Assembly: GCA_024638905.1 (NCBI GenBank)
Contig: JAHEJH010000067.1
Span: forward strand, 1 to 5,492
Length of the DNA stretch: 5,492 bases
DNA from: Luminiphilus sp.
GTDB taxonomy: Bacteria > Pseudomonadota > Gammaproteobacteria > Pseudomonadales > Halieaceae
Direction of reading: 5' to 3'
The translations under genes and the position numbers were made by a program. Each line of letters starts with the position of its first letter. Within the stretch, counting starts at the first letter, position 1. The notes under the pieces were generated by a model. That model worked only from the letters and a program-made list of their open reading frames with translations. It was not told the origin of the DNA and searched no databases. Positions 1-5,492 of this stretch are shown here, piece by piece.

Positions 1-1003
1 GGTCGAGGGGGTTGCCCACGGTGAGCGAACGCGCCCTCGCCACAAACGCCTCTATGAAGCGCTCCGCGATGCCCCGTTGCACCAGAATGCGGGAGCCGGC
101 GATGCAGATTTGCCCGCTATTACTGAAGATATTCACCAGCGACCCGTCGATCGCGCGATCGAAATCGGCGTCATCAAACACGATGTTGGCGGATTTGCCG
201 CCGAGCTCGAAATGGACCGGCGTGAGGTGTTGAGCGGCTGCCGTCATCACCTGCCGCGCGGTTTGCCCGCCCCCTGTGAAGGCGATGCGATCGATGCCGG
301 CTGACCCGGCCAGCGCCGCGCCGGTCACCGCGCCACTGCCATTGACCACGTTGAGAGTACCCGGTGGCAAACCCGCTTCTTCCATCAGCGCCACCATGCG
401 CAGCACCGACAGCGGCGTGAACTCGGACGGCTTGAGTACGCCCGTATTGCCAAAAGCCAGGCTCGACGCGATTTGCATACTTGCCAGTGCCAGCGGCGCG
501 TTCCAGGGGGCAAACAAGGCAGCCACGCCCGCTGGCTGTCGGGTGACGACTGTCTGGTAATCAGGGAGCTGTTCAAACGTCTCGCCCGCCATCACACCAA
601 TGTAGTCAGCGAAAAAATCCAGGTTGTCGGCAGCACGTGGCACCTGCCGTGATGCCAGATGGGAAGAGGGTAATCCCGCGCAGATGCACTCGAGTACGGC
701 CAGCTCTTCGGCATGATCCCGGATCAGCTGCGCTGCGGTGCGAAAGACGGTCTGCCGGGTAGCAGTACTGGCGCGAGACCACGCCCCGCGGTCGAAGCTT
801 TCGCGCGCGTTGCTCACAGCGGCGGCTACGGTACTGGCCTCGTCCTCTTGCAGCGAGGCGACCTGTTCCCCGGTGCCGGGAAAGTAAACGTTATGACGTG
901 TGGCGCCGGCATCAACGGGCACCGATTCGCCGTCGATGTGTCCGGTGATGACATTGGGGAGGGCGGTTCCCGCGGCGGCGATTGCCTGTTCAATAGTGCT
1001 CAT
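1..1003 (-). CDS. NAD(P)-dependent aldehyde dehydrogenase, C-terminus cut by window edge
   Basis: The gene oxidises an aldehyde to a carboxylic acid with NAD(P)+, presumably in the cytoplasm, since no signal peptide is seen. I translated 334 codons from the ATG at 1001-1003. The classical aldehyde dehydrogenase residues fall at nearly standard positions: Asn168 in PWNAP, Lys in LKPSE, Glu266 in FELGGKS and the nucleophile Cys300 in GQICIAGSR. The Rossmann loop reads FTGGGQTA (residues 242-249), with Ala in place of the usual last Gly. About 150 C-terminal residues, including the second cofactor-binding Glu motif, lie outside the window. The start lies 9 nt after the monooxygenase stop, so the two are probably co-transcribed; the ribosome binding site is weak (GAG about 12 nt upstream). 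Motifs such as PWNAP, GGKSANIVF and AGSR recall HpaE-like semialdehyde dehydrogenases, but the substrate cannot be assigned. Confidence 0.93.
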   Translation of the reverse strand, partial: MSTIEQAIAAAGTALPNVITGHIDGESVPVDAGATRHNVYFPGTGEQVASLQEDEASTVAAAVSNARESFDRGAWSRASTATRQTVFRTAAQLIRDHAEELAVLECICAGLPSSHLASRQVPRAADNLDFFADYIGVMAGETFEQLPDYQTVVTRQPAGVAALFAPWNAPLALASMQIASSLAFGNTGVLKPSEFTPLSVLRMVALMEEAGLPPGTLNVVNGSGAVTGAALAGSAGIDRIAFTGGGQTARQVMTAAAQHLTPVHFELGGKSANIVFDDADFDRAIDGSLVNIFSNSGQICIAGSRILVQRGIAERFIEAFVARARSLTVGNPLD

Positions 1004-1012
1004 AGCGTCATT

Positions 1013-2206
1013 TTACTCGATGGTCTGTTCCCGTTCCCGCGATCGAATCATTGCCGCGTCGAGAAGATAGTCGCGATGCTTTGCGGGGTCATTGACGGTC
1101 TCCTGCAGCTCCTGCCAGATGACCTGCCGTTTATCTGTCTGGGTTTCGCGGTGGCGGGCATAGTTTTGCGCAGACAACCGCTGCACCTCCTCCAAAGCAA
1201 TGGTCCTGCGACGCCGATCGTAGCGTTCAAGCAATGCGGCGTCTTCTCCCTCCAGAACCGGCACTAAATGATCGGCCAGTGATCGGGCATCGTGGATGCC
1301 GCTGTTCATGCCCATGCCTCCCGCCGGACTGTTCAAGTGTGCGGCATCGCCAACGAACAGAACGCGACCATGGCAGAACCGGTCAAGGCAGCGCTGGTGC
1401 AGGGTGTAGTAGTTGCGACTGCGGATCGTCGCCTCGGCGGCTGACGCCGAGACGTTTTTGATGTGCGCGCGCGCTACGGGGTCACTCAATGCCGTGTCGA
1501 CATCCTGATCCTGTTCAGGAGAGTAGGTGAAGCGCCAGGTATCACGCAGGCGCATCAGGCTGTAATGTCGGTCAGGTAGCCACACATAGTTGACGCCCAG
1601 CAGATTGGCGATGTCGTCCTCAAAGGGGTAGTCCAGTACCAGCGTGATCGACGTCTTGGGAAAGACCTGCCCGGCAAATGTCAGCCCCAAAGATCTTCGG
1701 ACCTGACTGCTCGCGCCGTCCGCCGCAACAAGCCAATCGCAGTTGGCGTCGACCATCTGGTTGTGATGCTGATAGTGAATTCGCACGCCGTCCGTTGACG
1801 TTGTTATCTCTTTCACTTCGGCGCCAAAGTGCAGCGAGCAGAATGGGTGCTCGGCCAGTCTGGCCGCCAACAGCTCGGTGAGTTGAAACTGCTCGCACTG
1901 CAGACGAAACGGGTAAACGGTGACGTCTGACAGGCACGTCATGTCAAACACGGCGCGTTCACCGCTCTGGTGAATCAGATATTGCCATTGGGGGACCACC
2001 GTGCCTCTTGCCACCAGCTCGTCAGCGAGTCCGGAGTCAGCCAGAAGATCGAGTGTGGCGGGGTGGAAGGTCGACGCCCGCATATCTCTGGGGACGGTCG
2101 ACTCGCGCTCCAGCACCGTGACCGTGTGGCCGTGCTGGATGAGCCACCAGGCCAGTGTCAGCCCCGAGGGGCCGGCGCCGACGATCGTGACTGGTGCGCT
2201 ACCCAT
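1013..2206 (-). CDS. FAD-dependent monooxygenase, aromatic-ring hydroxylase type (PF01494-like)
   Basis: This is a 397-residue single-component flavoprotein monooxygenase, expected to hydroxylate an aromatic or related ring with O2 and NAD(P)H in the cytoplasm. All three family fingerprints are visible. The N-terminal dinucleotide fold is GAGPSG at residues 10-15, with an acidic residue ending strand 2 at E33. The DG motif is AADGASSQVRR at 161-171. The GD motif is FVGDAAH at 284-290, followed by the flavin-contacting NSPAGGMGMNSG. RASTFHPATLDLL (43-55) and RLQCEQ (101-106) match the PheA/TfdB/MhpA branch. The protein stops soon after the FAD/substrate domains and lacks the thioredoxin-like C-terminal domain of phenol hydroxylase, resembling shorter family members. 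The ATG at 2206 puts the nucleotide-binding strand at the usual distance from the N-terminus, but no good Shine-Dalgarno precedes it. It is first in a unit with the downstream aldehyde dehydrogenase. The substrate is unknown. Confidence 0.92.
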   Translation of the reverse strand: MGSAPVTIVGAGPSGLTLAWWLIQHGHTVTVLERESTVPRDMRASTFHPATLDLLADSGLADELVARGTVVPQWQYLIHQSGERAVFDMTCLSDVTVYPFRLQCEQFQLTELLAARLAEHPFCSLHFGAEVKEITTSTDGVRIHYQHHNQMVDANCDWLVAADGASSQVRRSLGLTFAGQVFPKTSITLVLDYPFEDDIANLLGVNYVWLPDRHYSLMRLRDTWRFTYSPEQDQDVDTALSDPVARAHIKNVSASAAEATIRSRNYYTLHQRCLDRFCHGRVLFVGDAAHLNSPAGGMGMNSGIHDARSLADHLVPVLEGEDAALLERYDRRRRTIALEEVQRLSAQNYARHRETQTDKRQVIWQELQETVNDPAKHRDYLLDAAMIRSREREQTIE

Positions 2207-2318
2207 GTAGACGGTGTGCCATTGAGCTGATTACCTTGTCACGTCGCGAGCCGGCGTGGTTGCAGAAGGCCCATGCTATATTGCGGTGCAGCCTCAGAAC
2301 AGACGATGGGCATCGCAA
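2207..2318. promoter_or_regulatory. Divergent intergenic region between monooxygenase and racemase-like gene
   Basis: About 112 bp separates the two divergent starts and should hold both promoters. On the plus strand there is an extended -10 element, TG at 2274-2275 followed by C and TATATT at 2277-2282 (5 of 6 matches to TATAAT); no -35 box sits at standard spacing. Transcription would then begin near 2289. A 6-bp inverted pair (GCCCAT near 2269-2274 and ATGGGC about 30 nt downstream) flanks this element and could be incidental. No convincing minus-strand promoter was found. There is no regulator gene in the window to pair with it. Confidence 0.4.
2274..2282 (+). promoter_or_regulatory. Candidate extended -10 promoter for the racemase-like gene
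   Basis: TGC immediately followed by TATATT fits the sigma-70 extended -10 form, which can work without a strong -35. The predicted start of transcription near 2289 lies downstream of the GTG at 2256 and upstream of the ATG at 2319. If real, it therefore favours the ATG as the translation start. This was read by eye only. Confidence 0.35.
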
Positions 2319-3086
2319 ATGGGTGAGGGGTACTACGGTCGCAACGGGATGCTCGGGTTGGCGACGCCGCAGGCCAACCCGACGGCAGAGACCGAGTTTC
2401 GGGCATTGTTGCCAGAAGGTGTCGGCTGCGCGACGGTGCGAATGGCCAGTGAAGCGCCTGATCCTGAGGCCCGGTTGCGCGCCTACTTTACCGATATTGC
2501 CGGGACGCTGAACCGCTTCGATACGCTCGCCATGCAGGCTGTCGGTTTGGCCTGCACGGGTTCCAGTTATCTGCTTGGCCATGAGGCCGTGGAGGCGAAT
2601 CTTGCCGAGTTGAGCGCGCATCGCGAGCAGCCGATCGTCTCTGCGGCGTCGGCCATTGAGCGGGCGCTGGCACACCTTGGCGCCCGTTCCATCGCACTGA
2701 TCTGCCCGTACCCCCAATGGTTGCTGGATGCCGCCGATGCGCATTGGCAAAGCAGGGGATTTGAGGTGGTGGATCAGGTCTCCCTCGATCCTGGTCAGGG
2801 CGATACCCGGGCCATTTACGGCTTGTCGCCCCGTGACGCGGCAGACCGCATCACCTCTCGCTGGCAGAACAGGCAGGCAGACGCCTATCTCATTACCGGC
2901 ACTGGTCTGCCGACCCTGCGCGTCGTTGCCGAATTGTCCGAGACACTGCCGGGCCCCGTGCTGTCCTCGAATCTTTGCTTGGCCTGGGCGACTCTGCAGG
3001 TGGCGGGGATTGATCCCGGTGCGCTGGCCCCGACGCCTCATATGCCGCTGTTGACGGGCTGGGAGCCTCGAATCGATCAACTCTGA
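2319..3086 (+). CDS. Asp/Glu racemase / maleate isomerase / arylmalonate decarboxylase superfamily enzyme
   Basis: The 255-residue protein belongs to the cofactor-independent superfamily that includes maleate cis-trans isomerase, arylmalonate decarboxylase and Asp/Glu or hydantoin racemases. Its length fits the family. The N-terminal ATPQANPTAETE (residues 15-26) matches the substrate-loop region of maleate isomerases. ACTGSSY carries Cys79 at the first catalytic cysteine position. CPYPQW holds Tyr131, aligning with Tyr126 of arylmalonate decarboxylase. LITGTGLPTL (191-200) aligns with the second cysteine motif (LSCGGLLTL) but has Gly194 instead of Cys. SSNLCLAW (216-223) is the conserved C-terminal loop. 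With one cysteine it should be neither a standard two-cysteine racemase/isomerase nor a standard decarboxylase, so the reaction is unknown. I chose the ATG at 2319 because the fold starts just after it and a candidate promoter lies between it and an in-frame GTG at 2256 (21 residues longer); neither has a clear Shine-Dalgarno. Confidence 0.85.
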   Translation: MGEGYYGRNGMLGLATPQANPTAETEFRALLPEGVGCATVRMASEAPDPEARLRAYFTDIAGTLNRFDTLAMQAVGLACTGSSYLLGHEAVEANLAELSAHREQPIVSAASAIERALAHLGARSIALICPYPQWLLDAADAHWQSRGFEVVDQVSLDPGQGDTRAIYGLSPRDAADRITSRWQNRQADAYLITGTGLPTLRVVAELSETLPGPVLSSNLCLAWATLQVAGIDPGALAPTPHMPLLTGWEPRIDQL

Positions 3087-3088
3087 TC

Positions 3089-3466
3089 TCACGGTTGCTG
3101 CAGTAGCCACTCGGCGAGCCGCTGGCTCTCTTCGGCGGTCAATGCATTGACGTAATTCATGGCGTTATCCGGTATCGCCGTGTCGGGGTCAGAGAGCCAG
3201 GCTAGCAAAGTGGGAAGCGTCCACACCCACTCCGACGCACGCAATGCCTCGGAGTAGCGGTAGCCCTCGATCGCAGCAGCCTTCCGGCCAAGCAGGTTCC
3301 CGAGCGGCGGGCCAACGCGATGATCGGGGGCTGATCCCAAGCTGTGACAAGCCTCGCAGGCGATGTCATAGAGCTGCTTGCCAGACAGCGGTTCTGACTT
3401 CACCGTGGGTATCGCGAGGCACGCGACTGAGAGCATCAGGGCGATGTGGTGGATCGAACGAGTCAC
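3089..3466 (-). CDS. Small periplasmic class I cytochrome c
   Basis: This 125-residue protein has a Sec-type signal peptide (short basic start, hydrophobic core around residues 8-20) and one haem-attachment motif, CEACH, at residues 37-41. The axial Met is probably Met93 in PDNAMNYV. GPPLGNLLGRKAA (52-64) followed by GYRYSEAL is typical of mitochondrial-type class I cytochromes c. It should act as a soluble one-electron carrier in the periplasm. The reading frame continues upstream to an ATG at 3625, but I start at the GTG at 3466: it puts the signal peptide at the N-terminus and overlaps the amine oxidase stop in a GTGA junction. The extra upstream residues would lie entirely inside the amine oxidase and look unlike protein. 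The overlap suggests translational coupling and that the cytochrome accepts electrons from that flavoenzyme, an inference from context. The stop lies 2 nt from the stop of the converging racemase-like gene. Confidence 0.9.
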   Translation of the reverse strand: MTRSIHHIALMLSVACLAIPTVKSEPLSGKQLYDIACEACHSLGSAPDHRVGPPLGNLLGRKAAAIEGYRYSEALRASEWVWTLPTLLAWLSDPDTAIPDNAMNYVNALTAEESQRLAEWLLQQP

Positions 3467-4911
3467 GTTAGGGCTCGCATGATTTCCAATGCGGCCCGCT
3501 CGCCGGACTCCATGGCCGCCTCCATGCCGCGGTAGGCCTCGGCGGTGTGTTCGCCGGCAAAGAACAGTCGACCAGCGGGGGCGCGGATCGCCGCGTGCGC
3601 GCTGCCGGCCTGGCCGGGTCCCCATAGCGCCCAGCTGCCGCCGGCGAAGGGGTCATTCGTCCACCTGACAAGTTGACCGGCCGAGGTCACCTCCCGAGCG
3701 CTCGGCACCAACTTCCACAAGGCCTGCAGGATAGTATCTGTGCAGGTTTCGTCATCCAGCGCGTTGAGCGAGTCGCAGCTGTCGCCATTGATCCAGATGG
3801 TCATGTTGTAACGCTCGGAGTCAGGCATGCCCCGGGTAAAAACCCTGCCGAGTAGCCCGTCGGTCCACCACGAGCCGCCCCAGCCAGACGCCTCCCAGAA
3901 AGGCGAATCCACTACGCAGTGCAGTTGCACTATCTTGTGATAGTCGACCCCGTTCAACGCCGCCAGCCGAGACTCTGGCAGATCCAGTGCAATCTGCCGC
4001 AGCGCGGGGACAGGCAGCGCCAGCAGGGCGGCATCGGCCTCGATGGTGCGGCCCGAGCTCAGAGTAGCTTGCACACCGGCGACGGATTGGCTGATTTGCT
4101 TCACGGTCTCGCCGGTGGCGACCGGCCGCATTAATTGCGCCGCCATGGCCTCGGGCAGCCGCATGTTGCCCGCCGCCGCTTCTACGACCGCGAGCGAGGG
4201 GCCTGAAAGCCGGCCGAACTCGCCCATCACGCGATACAGCGCCATCAAACTGGTGTCCGATAAATTATTGCCGTAGCTGTTATTGGCATTGATCAACTGG
4301 ATCGCCGCTTCAGGAAACCCCAGCGCCCGCAGTCCCTCGTCGGCGGGTTGATCGGCCGCCATCAGGGCAGGGTCGTGCCAGGCGCGGGTCTTGAGCAGCG
4401 GATTGTCCTCATTCAGTTTGCCGACCAGCCGGCCTGGTGATATCGACCGCCAGCCCTCCGGTAGGGGATTGTGAGCAGAGGTCGCCCAGTCCTGGCGATG
4501 GATGCGCTGGCCGCCAATCGCATAGTCGCTGGGTAGCGCCCGCGGGGGTGTCCGCAGCGGCACGTCAAGGGTGTGTGCTGTATGGATGACACGACCGTAG
4601 TTGGCGCCGATGACGTTGCCGCCGCCCTCCGGCGAGCCGGGGACGTGGTCCAGGGTCCAGAGACGTCCACCCACGCGATCCTTGGCCTCAACCACTTCGA
4701 CCTCGTAACCCCAGCGCTCGAGAATCAGAGCCGCGTTGAGCCCTGAGAGTCCCGCACCCACCACCAGCACTTTGCGTCCCGTATGTGCTCTGCCACAGCC
4801 GCCCAACAGCCCGGACAGGGAGGTGGCTACTGCGGCGTGGAGCAGTTGTCTGCGTGATGCGGTGTAGGTCACGGCCGTGGGTTTTGAGCCATAAGAAGAA
4901 CCAATGAACAT
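3463..4911 (-). CDS. Exported flavin amine oxidase/dehydrogenase with Tat signal and possible lipobox
   Basis: This is a 482-residue FAD enzyme of the monoamine oxidase family, expected to oxidise a C-N bond of an amine to an imine or aldehyde. The FAD fold is VVGAGLSG at residues 50-57, with E75 closing strand 2, then the family's RVGGRLW at 79-85. Lys326 in DYHKIVQL fits the conserved active-site lysine that contacts flavin N5 through water. The C-terminal flavin motif is FFAGEHTAEAYRGMEAA (450-466). The N-terminus has SRRQLL (19-24) and a hydrophobic stretch ending LGGC (Cys39), which reads as a twin-arginine signal with a lipobox. The folded flavoprotein would thus be exported and perhaps lipid-anchored. 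It overlaps the cytochrome c gene by 4 nt (GTGA), which suggests a dehydrogenase passing electrons to a cytochrome rather than O2. The start is uncertain: ATG at 4911 has no Shine-Dalgarno, and GTG at 4872 would give a typical short Tat signal. The substrate is unknown. Confidence 0.9.
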   Translation of the reverse strand: MFIGSSYGSKPTAVTYTASRRQLLHAAVATSLSGLLGGCGRAHTGRKVLVVGAGLSGLNAALILERWGYEVEVVEAKDRVGGRLWTLDHVPGSPEGGGNVIGANYGRVIHTAHTLDVPLRTPPRALPSDYAIGGQRIHRQDWATSAHNPLPEGWRSISPGRLVGKLNEDNPLLKTRAWHDPALMAADQPADEGLRALGFPEAAIQLINANNSYGNNLSDTSLMALYRVMGEFGRLSGPSLAVVEAAAGNMRLPEAMAAQLMRPVATGETVKQISQSVAGVQATLSSGRTIEADAALLALPVPALRQIALDLPESRLAALNGVDYHKIVQLHCVVDSPFWEASGWGGSWWTDGLLGRVFTRGMPDSERYNMTIWINGDSCDSLNALDDETCTDTILQALWKLVPSAREVTSAGQLVRWTNDPFAGGSWALWGPGQAGSAHAAIRAPAGRLFFAGEHTAEAYRGMEAAMESGERAALEIMRALT

Positions 4912-4985
4912 ATTGTCATACGTTTATATCTTTTCTCAAACGGGCTATGCTCGATCAAACATAAAAACAACTGGAGGGCTGGGTC
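4912..4985. promoter_or_regulatory. AT-rich divergent promoter region between amine oxidase and DUF1838 gene
   Basis: This 74-bp spacer is much richer in A and T than the rest of the window and should carry promoters for both divergent genes. For the plus strand, TTTATA at 4923-4928 and TATGCT at 4946-4951 form a -35/-10 pair with a 17-bp spacer; each matches consensus at 4 of 6 bases. Read on the minus strand, 4923-4928 is TATAAA, a good -10 that would start the amine oxidase transcript only a few bases before its ATG. No operator-like palindrome is convincing. Confidence 0.45.
4973..4978 (+). promoter_or_regulatory. Strong Shine-Dalgarno for the DUF1838 gene
   Basis: GGAGGG lies 7 nt upstream of the ATG at 4986 and fixes that start over the in-frame ATG at 5043. 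It is the only clear ribosome binding site in the window. Confidence 0.8.
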
Positions 4986-5492
4986 ATGCAGTCTGATTTG
5001 CTGCTAAAGCGCGCGTTATCTCTCACATTCAAGACCATCGGTATGCTGTCTCTGGCGTTGCCGGTCACCTTGTCACAGGCAGACACGATTGATCCTGATT
5101 CGGCCGCGGGGTTCGTCTCGCTGAGTCGCAAGGTGCAATGCTCTTCAGAGGACGCTTCTCCTCAGGTATTTGAGTGGGCCGGCTATGGCTACGCCCGGGT
5201 ACCGGGCGAGCGGGATCGCAAACTGTTCGGTCTGATGGGGATGAACATCCGCCAGTGCGGTGCCATTGAAGATCCCGACCGGGGCGAGGGCTATCGGCTG
5301 GTATCGAGGGAGATCATGCTCTATCTCGACCCGGATACCGGCGAGGTGATGCGGACCTTTGACAACCCCTGGACCGGCGCCCAAAACGAGGTGATTCATG
5401 TCGCCAATGATCCGGTCAACGGACGTCCCACTTTCGGTATCAACGCTGATGGCAGTGAGAGGGCGTTTGAGTACCGCGATGTGAATGGTCAG
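4986..5492 (+). CDS. Exported DUF1838-family protein, C-terminus cut by window edge
   Basis: The visible 169 residues begin with a Sec-type signal peptide: Lys/Arg near residues 8-9, a hydrophobic core around 18-29 and a likely cleavage after SQA (Ala32). The mature part matches my recollection of DUF1838 (PF08894). Features are a conserved cysteine after SRKVQ (Cys52), FEWAGYGYARVPGE, LFGLMGMNIRQC, REIMLYLDPDTGEVM (109-123), NPWTG (127-131) and VIHVANDPVN (136-145). The family has no established biochemical role known to me, so no function is given. The protein is probably periplasmic. It is divergent from the amine oxidase and shares its promoter region, which hints at co-regulation but does not prove it. 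Family assignment was made from memory of the motif pattern. The remainder of the protein lies outside the window. Confidence 0.8.
   Translation, partial: MQSDLLLKRALSLTFKTIGMLSLALPVTLSQADTIDPDSAAGFVSLSRKVQCSSEDASPQVFEWAGYGYARVPGERDRKLFGLMGMNIRQCGAIEDPDRGEGYRLVSREIMLYLDPDTGEVMRTFDNPWTGAQNEVIHVANDPVNGRPTFGINADGSERAFEYRDVNGQ

Noticed and set aside
713..1267. Open frame of 184 codons on the plus strand across the aldehyde dehydrogenase/monooxygenase junction
   Set aside because: It lies antisense to two genes with clear catalytic motifs and spans their junction; its translation has no family features.
2269..2311. Short inverted repeat GCCCAT/ATGGGC as an operator or leader hairpin
   Set aside because: Only 6 bp match with a loop of about 30 nt, which is expected by chance in DNA of this composition.
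2256..2318. GTG at 2256 as the start of the racemase-like gene
   Set aside because: It has no Shine-Dalgarno, adds residues unlike the family, and lies upstream of a candidate promoter; it is kept only as an alternative.
2199..3110. Long open frame (about 303 codons) on the minus strand opposite the racemase-like gene
   Set aside because: The translation is rich in Arg, Gln and Gly with no recognisable motif, overlaps a well-supported gene on the other strand, and is typical of the antisense frame in GC-rich coding DNA.
3467..3625. N-terminal extension of the cytochrome c frame to an ATG at 3625
   Set aside because: The extra 53 residues are Arg/Gly-rich, lie wholly within the amine oxidase gene in another frame, and would bury the signal peptide inside the protein.
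3463..4911. Assigning the amine oxidase as NicA2 (nicotine oxidoreductase)
   Set aside because: The shared features are those of the whole flavin amine oxidase family plus Tat export; the overall sequence does not resemble NicA2 closely enough from memory to name a substrate.

Overview
The window is a gene-dense, GC-rich stretch of bacterial chromosome, most likely from a proteobacterium. The signs are short intergenic gaps, a Tat-type signal, a c-type cytochrome, and protein families common in aerobic marine and soil Gamma- or Alphaproteobacteria. It holds six protein-coding genes in alternating transcription units. No RNA gene, mobile element, CRISPR array or transcription regulator was seen. 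Genus-level placement is not possible from the sequence alone.

Layout: (i) Positions 1-2206, minus strand: a two-gene unit, a FAD-dependent aromatic-ring-hydroxylase-type monooxygenase followed 9 nt later by an NAD(P)-dependent aldehyde dehydrogenase that runs off the left edge. (ii) About 2207-3086, plus strand: a divergently transcribed member of the Asp/Glu racemase, maleate isomerase and arylmalonate decarboxylase superfamily. (iii) 3089-4911, minus strand: a flavin amine oxidase with a twin-arginine signal and a possible lipobox. Its stop codon overlaps the start of a small periplasmic class I cytochrome c (GTGA overlap). This unit converges on the racemase-like gene with only 2 nt between the stop codons. 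(iv) 4986 to the right edge, plus strand: the N-terminal part of an exported DUF1838-type protein, divergent from the amine oxidase and preceded by a strong Shine-Dalgarno sequence.

Together the genes look like part of a catabolic cluster for an amine-bearing and/or aromatic compound. The amine oxidase and cytochrome c would dehydrogenate an amine in the periplasm and pass electrons to the respiratory chain. The aldehyde dehydrogenase could oxidise an aldehyde product, the monooxygenase could hydroxylate a ring, and the racemase/isomerase-like enzyme could act on a carboxylic-acid intermediate. The substrate cannot be read from the sequence, and this pathway is inference.

The two most interesting points are the translationally coupled amine oxidase/cytochrome c pair, which resembles the published cytochrome-c-dependent NicA2-type dehydrogenase arrangement, and the racemase-like enzyme. 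The latter keeps the first catalytic cysteine of its superfamily but has glycine where the second should be, the reverse of arylmalonate decarboxylase.
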